DNA of 64,000 bases from an uncultured Lachnospiraceae bacterium (GTDB lineage Bacteria; Bacillota; Clostridia; Lachnospirales; Lachnospiraceae): positions 1 to 64,000 of the forward strand of contig CAJTNT010000013.1 of the NCBI GenBank assembly GCA_910577785.1, written 5' to 3'. Every line of letters starts with the position of its first letter. Positions within the stretch are counted from its first letter, which is position 1. The notes under the pieces were generated by a model. It was given only the letters and a program-made list of their open reading frames with translations. It did no database searches and had not been told where the DNA came from. Shown here piece after piece: positions 52,061-61,594 of this stretch. Position numbers and translations under genes: made by a program.

Positions 52061-52193
52061 GATAGGTTATCAGCCGCAAATACATTAATAAGATATGCTA
52101 CTATACGGGAAGCAAATCCTCCTTTTGGAAATTACCCCAAATTTTCCACAAAAAATACGTCTTTTCGTCCCTTTTCATTGGCTGTTTTTCACA

Positions 52194-52222
52194 TTGTTTT
52201 TTTTCTAATAGCGAGTTATAAT
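52194..52222 (+). promoter_or_regulatory. Sigma-A promoter of the ArsB/NhaD-type gene
   Basis: TTGTTT (52194-52199) and a perfect TATAAT (52217-52222), spaced 17 bases, lie 50 bases before the ATG at 52273. The sequence upstream is strongly T-rich. Confidence 0.7.
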
Positions 52223-52272
52223 TCGGTAGGATAAAAAATGGGATGGATGTATTTTATGAAGGAGGTAAGAAC

Positions 52273-53631
52273 ATGAATCTAGCACAAATTTTAGCACTCA
52301 TCTTATTTATTGCTATGTTCATCCTGATTGTGATGGACAAGATTGAACGGCACCATGTAACATTGGCATGCGGCATCCTGACTCTGGCAGGCGTCTTCGG
52401 CCTCGCGATGAGAAGCATGGACGCAATCACAGAAACCCTCAACCTCAGGAGCATCTTCACCGTTGGCTTCTGGTATACGGCAGGCAGCGCGGAAGAAAGC
52501 ACGGCTGGCATTAACTGGGCCACCATTATCTTTATCGCGGGCATGATGGTTATGGTAGAAGGCATGGCGGAATCCGGCTTCTTCCGCTGGCTCTGCATGA
52601 AGCTGGCGAAGCTGGTGCATTATAAGCCAATCCCTCTGTTCCTTACATTTATGCTAATGTCCGCTTTCCTGGCTATGTTTATTGACAGCATCACTGTCAT
52701 CCTATTCCTAGCGGCAGTCACCATAGAACTGGCAAAGCTTCTGAAATTTGACCCAGTGCCCATGATACTGTCAGAGATTTTCTGCGCAAACCTGGGCGGC
52801 TCGGCCACGATGTGCGGAGATCCGCCCAACATCATCATCGGTACGTCCCTGGGGTATTCCTTTGCAGACTTTATTACCAATACCGGCCTGATTGCCGCCA
52901 TCAGCCTGATCCTTATTGTTGTCTACTATTTCCTGGTATTCCGCAAGGAACTGGCAGGAGAAAAGCTCTCCCAGGCAGACGTGGACGCCATGCCGGATCC
53001 CAAGGAAGCTATTACCAACAAGATGTCCTTTGCCATCAGCACCCTGATTTTCCTCTGTGCGGTGGTGCTGCTTGTGACCCATGCCCAGACCGGGCTCACG
53101 GTGGCGTTTATCGGAACCGTGATTGCCCTTGTCACCTTGGTTGTGGCTGGCCCTAAGGCTATCAAGCTCCTGAAAAAGGTAGATTACAAGACCCTGCTGT
53201 TCTTCATCGGCCTTTTTATGGTTGTCGGCGGGCTGGAACAGACCGGCATCCTTGAAATCATTGCCGGCTTTATCGGCAATGTAAGCCACGGCAACTTACA
53301 TCTTATGGTGGCCATCATCCTCTGGGTTTCCGCCATTGCCAGCGCGTTTGTGGACAATATCCCCTTTGCGGCAACTATGATCCCCGTCATCAAGAGCCTG
53401 GCCGCTACGCAGGGCGTAGACCTGTCCACGCTGGCATGGGCGCTTTCCATGGGTACGGATATCGGCGGCAGCGCAACCCCGATTGGCGCGTCCGCCAATG
53501 TCGTAGGGACATCCGTCGCCACCAAGAACGGCTACCTCATCGGCTGGGGCAAATACTGCAAATCCGCAGCGCCTGCCACGATTATTGTAATCCTGGTATC
53601 CATGGTATTTATTTTTATCCGTTACTGTTAA
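52273..53631 (+). CDS. ArsB/NhaD-type (SLC13 superfamily) ion transporter
   Basis: 452 residues from the ATG at 52273, which follows AAGGAGG; the longer upstream frame has no ribosome binding site. Eleven or so membrane segments. Conserved blocks: MFIDSITVILFLAAVTIELA, LGGSATMCGDPPNIIIG (about 173-190) and FVDNIPFAATMIPVI; these fit the ArsB/NhaD permeases. It may export arsenite or exchange Na+/H+; no arsR, arsA or arsC is near, so the ion is left open. The kinase-like gene follows 25 bases later and is probably co-transcribed. Confidence 0.87.
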   Translation: MNLAQILALILFIAMFILIVMDKIERHHVTLACGILTLAGVFGLAMRSMDAITETLNLRSIFTVGFWYTAGSAEESTAGINWATIIFIAGMMVMVEGMAESGFFRWLCMKLAKLVHYKPIPLFLTFMLMSAFLAMFIDSITVILFLAAVTIELAKLLKFDPVPMILSEIFCANLGGSATMCGDPPNIIIGTSLGYSFADFITNTGLIAAISLILIVVYYFLVFRKELAGEKLSQADVDAMPDPKEAITNKMSFAISTLIFLCAVVLLVTHAQTGLTVAFIGTVIALVTLVVAGPKAIKLLKKVDYKTLLFFIGLFMVVGGLEQTGILEIIAGFIGNVSHGNLHLMVAIILWVSAIASAFVDNIPFAATMIPVIKSLAATQGVDLSTLAWALSMGTDIGGSATPIGASANVVGTSVATKNGYLIGWGKYCKSAAPATIIVILVSMVFIFIRYC

Positions 53632-53656
53632 ATTATGAAGATTGGAGGAGGTTTTT

Positions 53657-54262
53657 ATGGCAAAACAGACAATTATTTCCATTAGCCGTGAATTTGGAAG
53701 CGGAGGGCATGAAATTGCAGAAAAGATCGCCCGCAGCCTGGGGCTGAAATTCTATGATCGGAGCATGCTGGATGAGATTGCCAATAAGCTGAACGTAAAA
53801 GTGGATATCCTGGAAAAATACGATGAAGCGCCCAGGAATTTCCTCATGACCCGGCGGGTGGGCAACCATACCAACTCCATGGCGGAAATCCTCGCAGAAT
53901 ACCAGTTTGACCTTATCCGAGACAAGGCGGCCTCTGGCGAATCCTTTGTCATTGTCGGGCGCTGCTCCGAAACAGTGCTGAAGAATTATGACTGCCTGAT
54001 TTCTATTTTCATCAATGGGGATTATGAGCATAAGCTTGCGCGCGTAAAGAAAAAATATGAACTCAGCGAATCTGAGGCAATTGCGAAGATGAACCGGCAT
54101 GACAAGAAAAGAAAGATGTACCACAACCGCCACTCCGACTATAAATGGGGGGATTCGAGGTATTATGACCTGTGCATCAACAGCAGTCCCTTAGGCATAG
54201 ACAAGACGGCCCACATACTGGAATGCTATATTAAAGAGCGTATCGAATGCACTGGCGCATAG
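53657..54262 (+). CDS. Cytidylate kinase-like family protein
   Basis: 201 residues from the ATG at 53657 with GGAGGAGG upstream. The P-loop is IISISREFGSGGHEIAEKIA (about 5-24), in the form typical of the cytidylate-kinase-2 family rather than Cmk itself. FYDRSMLDEIANK and VIVGRCSETVL follow. Family members are often found beside transporters, and their substrate is not established. Ends before a strong hairpin. Confidence 0.87.
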   Translation: MAKQTIISISREFGSGGHEIAEKIARSLGLKFYDRSMLDEIANKLNVKVDILEKYDEAPRNFLMTRRVGNHTNSMAEILAEYQFDLIRDKAASGESFVIVGRCSETVLKNYDCLISIFINGDYEHKLARVKKKYELSESEAIAKMNRHDKKRKMYHNRHSDYKWGDSRYYDLCINSSPLGIDKTAHILECYIKERIECTGA

Positions 54263-54284
54263 CGCCGTCAAAAATAGGAATCAA

Positions 54285-54326
54285 ACAGGCTGTGCCGCCA
54301 GGATCCTTCCTGGCGGCACAGCCTGT
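54285..54326. terminator. Bidirectional hairpin between convergent genes
   Basis: A perfect 19-bp G/C-rich stem (54285-54303 with 54308-54326) with a four-base loop lies between the cytidylate-kinase-like gene (plus) and the sigma-like gene (minus). On the minus strand it is followed by TTTGATTCCTATTTTT; on the plus strand there is no good T-run. Confidence 0.75.
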
Positions 54327-54340
54327 AATGAAAAGCCCGT

Positions 54341-54961
54341 TCAGCAGTTCATAGGAGCTATCTTGTGGATTGATTTTTTCACATAGGTGCGGAATGAGAA
54401 CCTGCGCTTTTTGACCGTCACCTTGGTAAGGACCTGCTGGTAGAGCTGCTCCTTCTCCTCTATGGGCATTTTCTCCTTCTCGTATTCATAAATATCCGTA
54501 TCAATACAGTTCAGAAGGTCGTACATATTATAATAAGGCAGCGCCAGATCCTTCCGCGCCGCGCCCTCGAAGTCTTCTCCCACGTAAAAACGATAGAACA
54601 ATTCTTCTTCCAAAGAATCCAGGCAGCTTACCATCATCTCTTTCTCCTCGGCAATTTCCTTCTCAATGAGCCAGGCAATCGTAGCTTCCTTCTGGTATGA
54701 CCGCAGAAACTCCAGGCAGCGATACCGCGCCACAGAACCGATCCAGTTTTCAAATTCATTGTCATCGTCATAGCTTTCAATATGGTTCCAAATTGCCACT
54801 ACCGTATCTGCCAGGCATTCCTGCTGCAGATGGGGCAGCGTAAACAAATGCTTGCGGATAATGGAAATCAGGCGCTCGCCATGCTCCATCACCAGAAATT
54901 CCAACGCCTTCTCATTGTGGAACTGCAATTGCATTACCAAATTCTCTTTTCCTATCTTCAT
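54341..54961 (-). CDS. Sigma-70 family RNA polymerase sigma factor-like protein
   Basis: 206 residues from the ATG at 54961. Region 2 is recognisable: EKALEFLVMEHGERLISIIR, ECLADTVVAIWNHIESYDDD, NWIGSVARYRCLEFLRSYQK. Region 4 is weak: ELFYRFYVGEDFEGAARKDL is in the right place, but the recognition helix is poor. The C-terminal 60 residues are charged (KVTVKKRRFSFRTYVKKSI). An ECF-like factor is likely; no anti-sigma gene follows it. Confidence 0.7.
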   Translation of the reverse strand: MKIGKENLVMQLQFHNEKALEFLVMEHGERLISIIRKHLFTLPHLQQECLADTVVAIWNHIESYDDDNEFENWIGSVARYRCLEFLRSYQKEATIAWLIEKEIAEEKEMMVSCLDSLEEELFYRFYVGEDFEGAARKDLALPYYNMYDLLNCIDTDIYEYEKEKMPIEEKEQLYQQVLTKVTVKKRRFSFRTYVKKSIHKIAPMNC

Positions 54962-55158
54962 AGAAAACACCCGCCCTTCTCTCTATCGCTCTCTGCTCTT
55001 CTGTAAGATTTATCATAAGGATAGCATAGATTCCTTCAATTTTTCCCTCTATAAATCTTAATTTTTTCTTAGGTTTTTGGCAGATGGCTGCCAAAGTAAA
55101 CTTGTAGATTCCTATCTTATTAGATGCATTTTATCCGCAAAATGTTTCATTTTTTTAA

Positions 55159-56049
55159 TTATTCCCAAAACTTTTCCAGCGGTGTAGGGCCGTCGAGAAT
55201 CTCACGGCCAATGTACATGACGCTGTCCTCGCGTACTTTTACGCTCCATTTTACCAGGGAGATGGCGCCCTGTTCCACTTCCAGGGCTGTGATGGAACGG
55301 GGATGGACGCAGCTCCCATCATTGAAGTAGAAGCCCTCGCCTGGCTGGGGAAAAACCGGGCGGTGGGTGTGGCCGGCGATTAGGAGTATCTTGCGGCTGG
55401 CTGCCCATGCGGACAGCCTCCGTTCAATCCTTTCCTTTTTCTGGTAATTCCTGGCTGCGCTGGTCGGGTCGTTGCAGCCTGCCAGCTCCAGGGGACGCCA
55501 GAGATAGCGGACAAGGAAACGCGTCACCTTCCAAAGCGTATCGTTCCAGAGGTCGCCTTGGTGTCCATGCACCAGCAGCAGCTCGGCGCCGCTGCGGCAA
55601 TCCTTTAGGCAGATAGACTCCCTGACTTTCATGCCCGCGAACAGGCAGTCCTCTGCCCGTCCCTGGCAAAAGGCCCGACTGCAGGCATTTTTGAAATATG
55701 CCTCCTGCGCCTTCTTGCGGTCGTGGTTCCCATATAGCATATGAAGCCTGCCATTGCAATAGAATTGGCCCATCAGGCAAAATTGGTTATTGTGTATCTG
55801 CAGAATCTCCTGGAGATCCCGGTTCTCCCATAATTCATCACCATCGCCCAGTTCAATATAAGTAAATTTTCTCTGGTTATAATATTGAAGCGCCGCGAAA
55901 AACAGGTTCTGGTTTGCCAGGAAATTGTCCCCCCAGTTGCCCACGCCCCGGTGGCAGTCGCTCATCATCACAATCCGGCTGCCTTTATGGATGGGGAGGC
56001 AGAGCGCATTCTTATATGCCTGATCCAGCCTCTTTGCTGTCCTTTTCAT
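55159..56049 (-). CDS. Metallophosphoesterase
   Basis: 296 residues from the ATG at 56049; its GGAGG overlaps the stop codon of the gene upstream, and 11 bases separate the two. Calcineurin-like metal-binding motifs are visible: MMSDCHRGVGNWG (D-x-H variant), GDGDELW, LYGNHDRKK (GNHD), LVHGHQGD and IAGHTHRP (GHTH). Relatives hydrolyse phosphate esters such as UDP-diacylglucosamine or nucleotides; the substrate here is unknown. Coupled with the DUF4474 gene. Confidence 0.88.
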   Translation of the reverse strand: MKRTAKRLDQAYKNALCLPIHKGSRIVMMSDCHRGVGNWGDNFLANQNLFFAALQYYNQRKFTYIELGDGDELWENRDLQEILQIHNNQFCLMGQFYCNGRLHMLYGNHDRKKAQEAYFKNACSRAFCQGRAEDCLFAGMKVRESICLKDCRSGAELLLVHGHQGDLWNDTLWKVTRFLVRYLWRPLELAGCNDPTSAARNYQKKERIERRLSAWAASRKILLIAGHTHRPVFPQPGEGFYFNDGSCVHPRSITALEVEQGAISLVKWSVKVREDSVMYIGREILDGPTPLEKFWE

Positions 56050-56057
56050 TTCCTGGC

Positions 56058-57194
56058 TTACCTCCGCCTGCCTTTTCGGCATTCTATCGGCATCTCTTTT
56101 CCATCCTTGCACTTCCTTTTGCGGCATTTTTTCTTCTGTCCATACCGTTTGCTGTACTTTCGCTGCCGCTTTCCCCAGGCCAGCCTTCCTGCCCCCGTAA
56201 TCAGACGCATCAGATGCGGATATGCCAGCATCAGATAGTACAGACGGTCTACCGTCCTTTCAAATCCTTTTGTCAGATGGCCATAGAGCCGGCAATGCAG
56301 GCGGTTCTGCCACTGGATGCGGCTTCTGCAGAATCTCCGGCAATAGTGGGAAGGGGCGTTTTTCGGGCGGCACAGGCAGAAGGATACCGTATCATAGCAG
56401 ATATGCAGGTCTTCCTCCCGATACCCCGCGCGATAGCAACCTTCCAGAAAAGCCCCCATCATTTCCAAATCCTCAAAGGACAGAGAAACCTCCAGCATCA
56501 ACTCGCCTGGATAGGAAAACTCGCCCAACACAAAGCCGGTCAGCCACCAATGGTTCTGGCTGCGCTGGAACAAGGGCTTGCCGTTTTTGTATAAAAGGAT
56601 GCTGATGGGAAGCTGATCCTTAGACGAAACGCTCTGGTAAAAAATATCCTCTGGGTCTTTGCCCTCATCCTCCCCGTCATCTACATAAATCCCTACCTCC
56701 GCGCCTGTCGTAATCCCATACTGCCCCTTCCAGAACTCAATCAGCCACCGCCGCCCCCCATAGGCAAAATAAATAGGCTCGCAGTCAATCAGCATATTCA
56801 TGGCGGGCGCCAGATCGTCATAAAGCCTGCCATAGCCGAACTGCCTCTGCCAGGCGTCCTCCAGGGAATAAAAAATATCCTTGGGCATGCTGTAGGCAAA
56901 ACCAAACGGCTCCAGCGCCTGGTTAATTTCCCTCAGCTTCTCCCTATCGCTTTGGAACTTTACCCTATTTCTCGCATTCCTGCGGCAGCAGCTCCGATAA
57001 TGGCAAAAGAAGCTGGCCAATACTAGGATTAAAACAACGAAAATTACTAATATATAACAAAATACGAAATCAAAATGCAAATTTTTCCATTCCTTTCTCT
57101 TTTTGTATAATATATTCAGGAAATTTTGCCTTGCCACCCATGGAACCTCAGGATTCACCTCCGCATTCCTTTCCTCCTTATAAAATCTTGGCAT
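56058..57194 (-). CDS. DUF4474 domain protein, membrane-anchored
   Basis: 378 residues. One membrane segment (CYILVIFVVLILVLASFFC, about 46-64), then the DUF4474 core (about 90-290): LEPFGFAYSMPKDIFYSLED, QRQFGYGRLYDDLAPAMNML, IYFAYGGRRWLIEFWKGQYG. The C-terminal 80 residues are Arg/Lys/Cys-rich. The ATG at 57194 has a poor ribosome binding site; a TTG near residue 39 with AAAGGA upstream may be the true start, leaving the membrane segment at the very N-terminus. Function unknown; seen mainly in clostridia. Confidence 0.78.
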   Translation of the reverse strand: MPRFYKEERNAEVNPEVPWVARQNFLNILYKKRKEWKNLHFDFVFCYILVIFVVLILVLASFFCHYRSCCRRNARNRVKFQSDREKLREINQALEPFGFAYSMPKDIFYSLEDAWQRQFGYGRLYDDLAPAMNMLIDCEPIYFAYGGRRWLIEFWKGQYGITTGAEVGIYVDDGEDEGKDPEDIFYQSVSSKDQLPISILLYKNGKPLFQRSQNHWWLTGFVLGEFSYPGELMLEVSLSFEDLEMMGAFLEGCYRAGYREEDLHICYDTVSFCLCRPKNAPSHYCRRFCRSRIQWQNRLHCRLYGHLTKGFERTVDRLYYLMLAYPHLMRLITGAGRLAWGKRQRKYSKRYGQKKKCRKRKCKDGKEMPIECRKGRRR

Positions 57195-57347
57195 TAATTC
57201 CCATCATATTTTCCCGCTCAATGTAAATAATAACACCATGGCAAGGGACAGCGTTTTAAAAGGGATTGCGGCGCCGACGAACCATCCGTTTCAAAACACA
57301 GTCCCTGCCACAAAAACAAGAAGGAAAAAATTTGGAGGTGACTCAAC

Positions 57348-57569
57348 ATGTCTAATAATTCTGGCTCTAACACAAGCAAAATGGCAGTACCTCAGGCAAA
57401 AGAGGCTATGAACCGCTTCAAGCAGGAGGTTGCTTCTGAGATTGGCGTACCTTTGAAGGAAGGCTACAACGGAGACTTAACATCTGCCCAGGCCGGCTCT
57501 ATCGGCGGCGAGATGGTCAAGAAGATGATTATGAAACAGGAACAGCAGATGTCTGGCGGACAGCAGTAA
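57348..57569 (+). CDS. Alpha/beta-type small acid-soluble spore protein
   Basis: 73 residues with the SASP pattern: VPQAKEAMNRFKQEVASEIG, where GPR protease cuts after the Glu at germination, and LTSAQAGSIGGEMVKKMI. It coats spore DNA and protects against UV and heat. GGAGGTGA precedes the ATG. Expression should be from a forespore (sigma-G) promoter, but I could not place it convincingly in 57195-57347. A strong terminator follows, so it is monocistronic. This is the direct evidence that the organism makes spores. Confidence 0.97.
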   Translation: MSNNSGSNTSKMAVPQAKEAMNRFKQEVASEIGVPLKEGYNGDLTSAQAGSIGGEMVKKMIMKQEQQMSGGQQ

Positions 57570-57636
57570 GAAGCCCAGACATTTGGCTCCACGTTTGCGC
57601 GAATGAATCAAAACGCAGCAGGCGTAAATAGAAGCT

Positions 57637-57674
57637 CCCCTGCTTTGGAACGGATCAAAGCAGGGGGGTTTTTT
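57637..57674 (+). terminator. Rho-independent terminator after the SASP gene
   Basis: CCCCTGCTTTG (57637-57647) pairs with CAAAGCAGGGG (57656-57666), with an eight-base loop and a T6 run after GG (57669-57674). Confidence 0.93.
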
Positions 57675-57832
57675 CCATGGATATTTCTTCTGGGGTGTGG
57701 TATACTAAGGAACAGCAGGAACTGCAGAAAATCAGGCATGAACGGAATGCCCACAGCCATACGGATAGATTTCAGAATCAAATAGAATGTTCACAGCCGT
57801 ATGGGCAAATTTCAGAAAGGATATGGATCGTT

Positions 57833-58285
57833 ATGGAAATCGAACGCAAATTTTTAATCAAGGAACGGCCTGGAAATTTAAGCTCCTACGTTTTTCATCA
57901 GATTGAACAAGGATATCTCTGCACTGCCCCCGTTGTGCGGATCCGCAGGCAGGATTCGGAGTATTACCTTACATACAAGTCAAAGGGCCTCCTGGCAAGG
58001 GAAGAATATAACCTGCCCTTAACAGAAGAAGCCTATATGCACCTCCGTACAAAAGTGGATGGGAACCTGATTGCCAAAAAGCGTTATCTCATCCCCTTGG
58101 AGGGAGGGCTTACTGCTGAGCTGGATGTATTTGAAGGGAAGCTTGCAGGGCTGCTCCTGGCGGAGGTTGAGTTCAAGACAGAAGAGGATGCCCTCGCCTT
58201 CCTCCCCCCCGCATGGCTGGGCGAGGACGTGACTTATTCCATGGAATACCATAACAGCGTACTCAGCCAGAAAAATAATATCTGA
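57833..58285 (+). CDS. CYTH domain protein
   Basis: 150 residues from the ATG at 57833; the in-frame sequence upstream is spacer with an imperfect repeat (about 57752-57820). The ExExK signature is EIERKFLI at the start, with RIRRQDSEYYLTYKSKG and TAELDVFEGKLAGLLLAEVE as the later charged strands of the tunnel fold. Such proteins hydrolyse tripolyphosphate or act as adenylyl cyclases; in clostridia triphosphatase activity is most likely. Confidence 0.92.
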   Translation: MEIERKFLIKERPGNLSSYVFHQIEQGYLCTAPVVRIRRQDSEYYLTYKSKGLLAREEYNLPLTEEAYMHLRTKVDGNLIAKKRYLIPLEGGLTAELDVFEGKLAGLLLAEVEFKTEEDALAFLPPAWLGEDVTYSMEYHNSVLSQKNNI

Positions 58286-58339
58286 GCCTATCCTTTCTGC
58301 CCTCTTAGTATAACGCAAAAACTTCCCCAAACACAACTT

Positions 58340-58372
58340 AGGAACTGTAGAAAAATAACTCCTACAGTTCCT
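58340..58372. terminator. Terminator between CYTH gene and carB
   Basis: AGGAACTGTAG (58340-58350) pairs with CTACAGTTCCT (58362-58372) and is followed by TACTTTTT on the plus strand; the minus side is also A/T-rich. It serves the convergent CYTH gene and carB. Confidence 0.85.
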
Positions 58373-58384
58373 TACTTTTTCCTC

Positions 58385-61300
58385 TCAAATATTCTTCACT
58401 TTCGCAATATCCACCAGTTCCAGCTTGCCGCCGATGTTAGCGTGCTCCAAGCTCCGCGCCAGCGCATTGGCGGTATCCATGGCGGTAATGCAGTACACTC
58501 CCGTCTCAATCGCATTCCTGCGGATTAGGAACCCATCGCGGCTCTTGTCCCGCCCCTGAGTCGGCGTGTCAATCACCAGGTCAATCCGATGCCCGAGGAT
58601 CAAGTCCATCACATTCGGCGATTCCTGTGAAATCTTATTGATGCGCCTGGCATTGACCCCATGTTTCTGCAGGAACTTGGCCGTACTGCGCGTGGCATAG
58701 ATTTTATAGCCCAGGGCTTCAAAACGCCTGGCCACATCTACAGACTCCGGCTTATCTGCGTCTTTTACCGTCATAATCATCTGCTTGTATTTCGGCAGCT
58801 GCACGCCAGCGCCGAGGAAGGCTTTGTATAAGGCCTCGTCAAAGGTCTTGCCAATGCCTAGGCATTCCCCCGTGGACTTCATTTCCGGCCCCAGGCTGAT
58901 TTCTGCGCCCCGCAGCTTCTCAAAGGAGAATACAGGCATTTTAATGGCTACATATTCCGCCTCTGGAGCCAGCCCCACCGGATATCCCATCCCCTTTAAG
59001 GTGTTGCCGATAATCACGCGGGTGGCCAGGTCGACAATCGGGATGCCTGTCACCTTACTGATATAAGGCACCGTCCGCGAGGAACGGGGATTTACCTCGA
59101 TCACATAGACTTCCTCCTCCATAGCGATAAACTGGATGTTGATTAAGCCTACGACATGCAGCGCCTGCGCCAGACGGCGGGTGTATGCGACAATCTTATC
59201 CTTCACGCCCTGGCTGATGGTGGGCGCCGGGTAAACGGAAATGCTGTCCCCGGAATGCACCCCCGTACGCTCAATGTGTTCCATAATGCCTGGAATCAGG
59301 ATATCCACACCATCGCATACGGCGTCGACCTCAATTTCCTTGCCCTGCAAGTATTTATCCACAAGGATCGGATGATCCTGGGCAATGCGGTTGATAATTT
59401 CCATAAACTCTTCGATTTCCTGGTCGGAATAGGCAATCTGCATACCCTGGCCGCCCAGTACATAGGAAGGGCGCACGAGAACGGGATAGCCCAGGCGGTT
59501 CGCCACCTCTTTGGCTTCTTGTGCCGTAAATACGGTGCCCCCAGCCGCACGGGGGATGCGGGTCTGCTCTAAGATTTTGTCAAAGAGTTCCCGGTCTTCT
59601 GCGGCGTCCACGTCCTCGGCCTTGGTGCCCAAGATGGGGACGCCCATTTTCATCAGGCTCTCCGTCAGCTTAATCGCGGTCTGGCCGCCAAACTGCACGA
59701 CCGCGCCGTCTGGCTGCTCTAAACGCACAATATTCTCTACATCCTCCGGCGTCAGCGGCTCGAAGTAGAGCTTGTCAGCGATATCAAAATCTGTGGAAAC
59801 CGTCTCTGGGTTATTGTTGACAATAATGGTCTCATAGCCTTCCCTGGCAAAAGCCCAAGTACAGTGGACAGAACAGTAGTCAAACTCAATGCCCTGGCCA
59901 ATACGGATGGGGCCGGATCCCAATACAAGGACTTTCTTGCGCCCCATGGTCTGTACCGCCTCATTCTCGCTGCCAAAGCAGGAATAATAATACGGCGTCT
60001 CGGCGGCAAACTCGGCGGCGCAGGTATCTACCATTTTAAAGGCGGCAGTAATACCGTTCCCGTAACGCATCGTACGGACTTCTTCTTCCGCCTTGCCAGT
60101 AAGGGCTGCGATGACATGGTCAGGAAATTCCATGCGTTTGGCCTCCCTCAGCAGTTCCGGCGTCAGCGGCTCCTGCCGCAGGCGCTGCTCCATTTCCACA
60201 AGGATGGCGATTTTATCAATAAACCAGCAGTCAATCATCGTAACCGCATGGATTTCCTCATAGGAAATGCCTTTGCGCAAGGCTTCGGCAATTACCCAGA
60301 TACGGCGGTCATCCACCTTCTGCAGGCGCTTCTTCAGCTCCTCCTTGGAAAGGGCCGAGAAATCATATGACATCATGCTGTCCACATGCTGCTCTAAGGA
60401 ACGGATCGCCTTCATCAGCGCGCCCTCAAAATTGGTGCAGATGCTCATCACTTCGCCGGTAGCCTTCATCTGCGTTGTCAGGGAGCGCTTAGCGGTGATA
60501 AATTTATCAAAGGGCAGCCGGGGGATCTTTACCACACAGTAGTCCAGCATAGGCTCAAAGCTGGCATAAGTCTTCTGGGTGATGGCGTTTTTAATCTCGT
60601 CCAACGTATAGCCGAGGGCTATCTTGGCAGCCACTTTGGCAATCGGGTAGCCAGTGGCCTTGCTGGCAAGGGCAGAAGAACGGCTGACGCGCGGGTTTAC
60701 CTCAATGACGCAATATTCAAAGCTGGTAGGGTGCAGGGCATATTGGACATTGCAGCCGCCGGTAATGCCCAGCTCAGAAATAATATTCAGCGCAGAGCTC
60801 CGCAGCATCTGGTATTCCTTGTCCCCCAGGGTCTGGGAGGGAGCTACGACAATGCTGTCTCCCGTATGGACGCCTACCGGGTCAATATTTTCCATGTTGC
60901 AGACAGTAATGCAGTTGCCCGCCGCATCCCGCATCACCTCATATTCAATCTCCTTCCAGCCTGCAATGCAGCGTTCCACCAGCACCTCCCCCACACGGCT
61001 TAAGCGGAGGCCGTTTGTGAGGATGTCCACCAGTTCCGCTTCGTTATGGGCAATGCCGCCGCCGCTCCCGCCAAGGGTATAGGCCGGGCGCAATACCACT
61101 GGGTAGCCGATGGTATTGGTGAAGGCAACGCCGTCTTCGACACGATGCACCACCTGCGAGGGGGCGCATGGCTCGCCGATTTTCTCCATTGTATCCTTAA
61201 ACGCCTGACGGTCTTCCGCCTTGAAAATCGTCTCGGCCGTGGTGCCGATCAGCTTTACGCCGTGCTGCTCCAAAAAACCGGACTCCGCCAGCTCCATGCC

Positions 61301-61594
61301 CAGGTTCAGCCCTGCCTGCCCGCCGAGGGTGGGCAGGACGCTGTCTGGCTTTTCCTTGAGGATAATCTGCTCTAAGACCTCGGCCGTCAGGGGTTCGATA
61401 TAGACCTGGTCCGCAATCTCCTTGTCCGTCATAATCGTGGCGGGGTTGGAGTTGACGAGGACGACCTCCACGCCCTCCTCCTTCAGGGAACGGCAGGCCT
61501 GCGTGCCGGCATAATCAAATTCTGCTGCCTGGCCGATGACAATAGGGCCAGAACCGATGACTAATACTTTTTTAATCTGTGGATTTTTTGGCAT
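58385..61594 (-). CDS. carB: Carbamoyl-phosphate synthase, large subunit
   Basis: 1069 residues, full length. Two ATP-grasp halves (about 1-545 and 546-930), each with a GSGPIVIGQ or GSGPIRIGQ start, followed by the MGS-like allosteric domain (about 935-1069) that binds UMP/ornithine. It makes carbamoyl phosphate for arginine and pyrimidines. The start overlaps the carA stop by one base (TAATG). No defect seen. Confidence 0.98.
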   Translation of the reverse strand: MPKNPQIKKVLVIGSGPIVIGQAAEFDYAGTQACRSLKEEGVEVVLVNSNPATIMTDKEIADQVYIEPLTAEVLEQIILKEKPDSVLPTLGGQAGLNLGMELAESGFLEQHGVKLIGTTAETIFKAEDRQAFKDTMEKIGEPCAPSQVVHRVEDGVAFTNTIGYPVVLRPAYTLGGSGGGIAHNEAELVDILTNGLRLSRVGEVLVERCIAGWKEIEYEVMRDAAGNCITVCNMENIDPVGVHTGDSIVVAPSQTLGDKEYQMLRSSALNIISELGITGGCNVQYALHPTSFEYCVIEVNPRVSRSSALASKATGYPIAKVAAKIALGYTLDEIKNAITQKTYASFEPMLDYCVVKIPRLPFDKFITAKRSLTTQMKATGEVMSICTNFEGALMKAIRSLEQHVDSMMSYDFSALSKEELKKRLQKVDDRRIWVIAEALRKGISYEEIHAVTMIDCWFIDKIAILVEMEQRLRQEPLTPELLREAKRMEFPDHVIAALTGKAEEEVRTMRYGNGITAAFKMVDTCAAEFAAETPYYYSCFGSENEAVQTMGRKKVLVLGSGPIRIGQGIEFDYCSVHCTWAFAREGYETIIVNNNPETVSTDFDIADKLYFEPLTPEDVENIVRLEQPDGAVVQFGGQTAIKLTESLMKMGVPILGTKAEDVDAAEDRELFDKILEQTRIPRAAGGTVFTAQEAKEVANRLGYPVLVRPSYVLGGQGMQIAYSDQEIEEFMEIINRIAQDHPILVDKYLQGKEIEVDAVCDGVDILIPGIMEHIERTGVHSGDSISVYPAPTISQGVKDKIVAYTRRLAQALHVVGLINIQFIAMEEEVYVIEVNPRSSRTVPYISKVTGIPIVDLATRVIIGNTLKGMGYPVGLAPEAEYVAIKMPVFSFEKLRGAEISLGPEMKSTGECLGIGKTFDEALYKAFLGAGVQLPKYKQMIMTVKDADKPESVDVARRFEALGYKIYATRSTAKFLQKHGVNARRINKISQESPNVMDLILGHRIDLVIDTPTQGRDKSRDGFLIRRNAIETGVYCITAMDTANALARSLEHANIGGKLELVDIAKVKNI

